Assembly: GCA_963573385.1 (NCBI GenBank)
Contig: CAUYLG010071329.1
Location: 62,001-126,000 of the forward strand
Direction: 5' to 3'
DNA length: 64,000 nucleotides
Origin: Cacajao melanocephalus
Lineage: Eukaryota > Chordata > Mammalia > Primates > Pitheciidae
Shown piece after piece: positions 62,891 to 64,000 of the stretch (positions within the stretch are counted from its first letter, which is position 1; each line of letters begins with the position of its first letter). The translations under genes were made by a program, and so were the position numbers. The notes under the pieces are model-generated. The model was not told the DNA's origin and did not search any database. It saw only the letters and a program-made list of their open reading frames with translations.

Positions 62891-64000
62891 AGGGAGAGCT
62901 GAGCCACGAGGTTTACACATTCTAAATTTTAGCAACTGATGTCAAATTGCCCTTAAAATGGTTCTCTATAAATTTAACTCCCATTATAGTTAGTAAGAAT
63001 GTATAAGACCTACGATTTTACAGCAAAACAGGGTGACAATAGTCAATAATGATTTAGTCACATATTTTAAAAGAATTAAAAGAGTATAATAAGATTGTGT
63101 GTAAGGGGATGGATAGGCTATTCTCCATGATGTGGTTATTATAAATTGCATGCCTGTATCAAAACATTTCATTACCCCATAAATATTTACACCTGCTATG
63201 CAGTTACAAAATTGAAAAAAATTTTAATTTTTAACAGAAATATTAAACACTAATGGTGCTTTCAGTCTTTTATTTTCATCTACCTACTTGATCAGGAAAA
63301 CCAAAATCTCAAGTTTTAAAATGTGTATTCCTGGGGGCAAATTTCAGCCATAAAATATACTGAATTTTTCAGTGCATTAGTCTGAATTGTTGAATGTTGG
63401 GGGTGAAAGAATACAGAGAGGTACTCTAGCCTCCTATTTTATGATGGTAAAACTGGAGTATCTGAGCATTAAAATGACTTCCATAAGTTTCCACACAGAA
63501 ATACAAGGTTTGAAGAGAGCTCAGATGTTTTCTCTCTATCATTTAAAATGCTATTTCTGCTCATCAGGACTGCCTTCTCTAACCACTTCTTTAGAAATTA
63601 CACTCACTTATAGATTTCATATTGGTTACTTGATAGATGTGCCAAAATACTGCACCGGACTTTGAATATTCATGCTAGAGGTCAAAGAAGGCACCTAGAA
63701 GGCAGGACATAGGATAATAAGTCCTCCTTTCTAATCTTTGGTACTATTCTCATGAAGAATAAAATACCAAGAGAATAGAAAATGAAGGAAACCCCTGTAT
63801 GTAGAATCAGCTCATATGTTTCTGCCTACCCACTAAACATATTTATTTTAGCATTTGTTTATGTTACAGACCTTGATTATAAAAGCAGCCACAGGTTACC
63901 CAAAGCACTAATGAGAAGATGACTAACAGAATTGTGAAATTGGAATGCATCCCAGAATTAATTTTAGAGAAAGGCCTATCACACCATATGACAGACAAAT
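62891..64000. other. Intergenic, nothing recognised
   Basis: AT-rich. Short ORFs, including 92 codons at 63387-63665, show no protein hallmarks. Confidence 0.45.

Overview
This window is nuclear DNA from a higher primate. It is AT-rich and gene-poor, and it contains about two dozen Alu elements (full-length or partial, both strands), old L1, L2 and MIR fragments, MaLR-type and other LTRs, hAT and Tigger fossils (MER20, MER2) and one MADE1 mariner-derived MITE. Alu plus MADE1 points to an anthropoid primate. No bacterial or viral operon, CRISPR array, tRNA, rRNA or other complete RNA gene was recognised.

The only intact protein gene I can support is an intronless claudin on the minus strand (CDS 20691..21365, 224 aa), recognised as CLDN8. 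It keeps the full claudin layout: four membrane helices, the W-GLW-C-C signature and a C-terminal YV. Compared with human CLDN8 as I remember it, it has one residue fewer and roughly twenty substitutions, several of them matching rodent residues. I therefore suspect a non-human anthropoid such as a New World monkey, but this rests on memory and needs an alignment. About 43 kb beyond the claudin start holds no further intact gene. That agrees with the known gene-poor spacing around CLDN8 and CLDN17 on human 21q22.

Layout: 1-7.4 kb is L2-, MIR- and L1-bearing intergenic DNA with one Alu. 7.4-12.2 kb is a dense Alu cluster with degraded LTR-like sequence. 12.2-19.4 kb is mostly old repeats, microsatellites and a tandem duplication. 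19.4-21.7 kb is the CLDN8 transcription unit. 21.7-34 kb is largely unique AT-rich DNA with scattered MIR and L2 fragments. 34.6-36.1 kb is an L1 3' part. 36-47 kb is mostly unique sequence with Alus, including one with an inverted 5' part. 47.4-50.2 kb is an old L1 disrupted by an Alu, a MADE1 and an inverted copy of part of itself. 50.3-55.2 kb is LTR-rich. 56.5-60.7 kb holds MER20, an L1 3' end, an LTR and Alus. 61.0-61.6 kb is a processed RPL8 pseudogene. 62.3-62.6 kb is a MER2 interrupted by an L1 tail.

I found no evidence of a previously undescribed multi-gene system. The observations most worth a second look are structural: an Alu with an inverted 5' segment inside one pair of target-site duplications, a local inverted duplication inside an L1, a perfect 22-bp hairpin at 51.8 kb, the MADE1 hairpin, and the divergence of the claudin.
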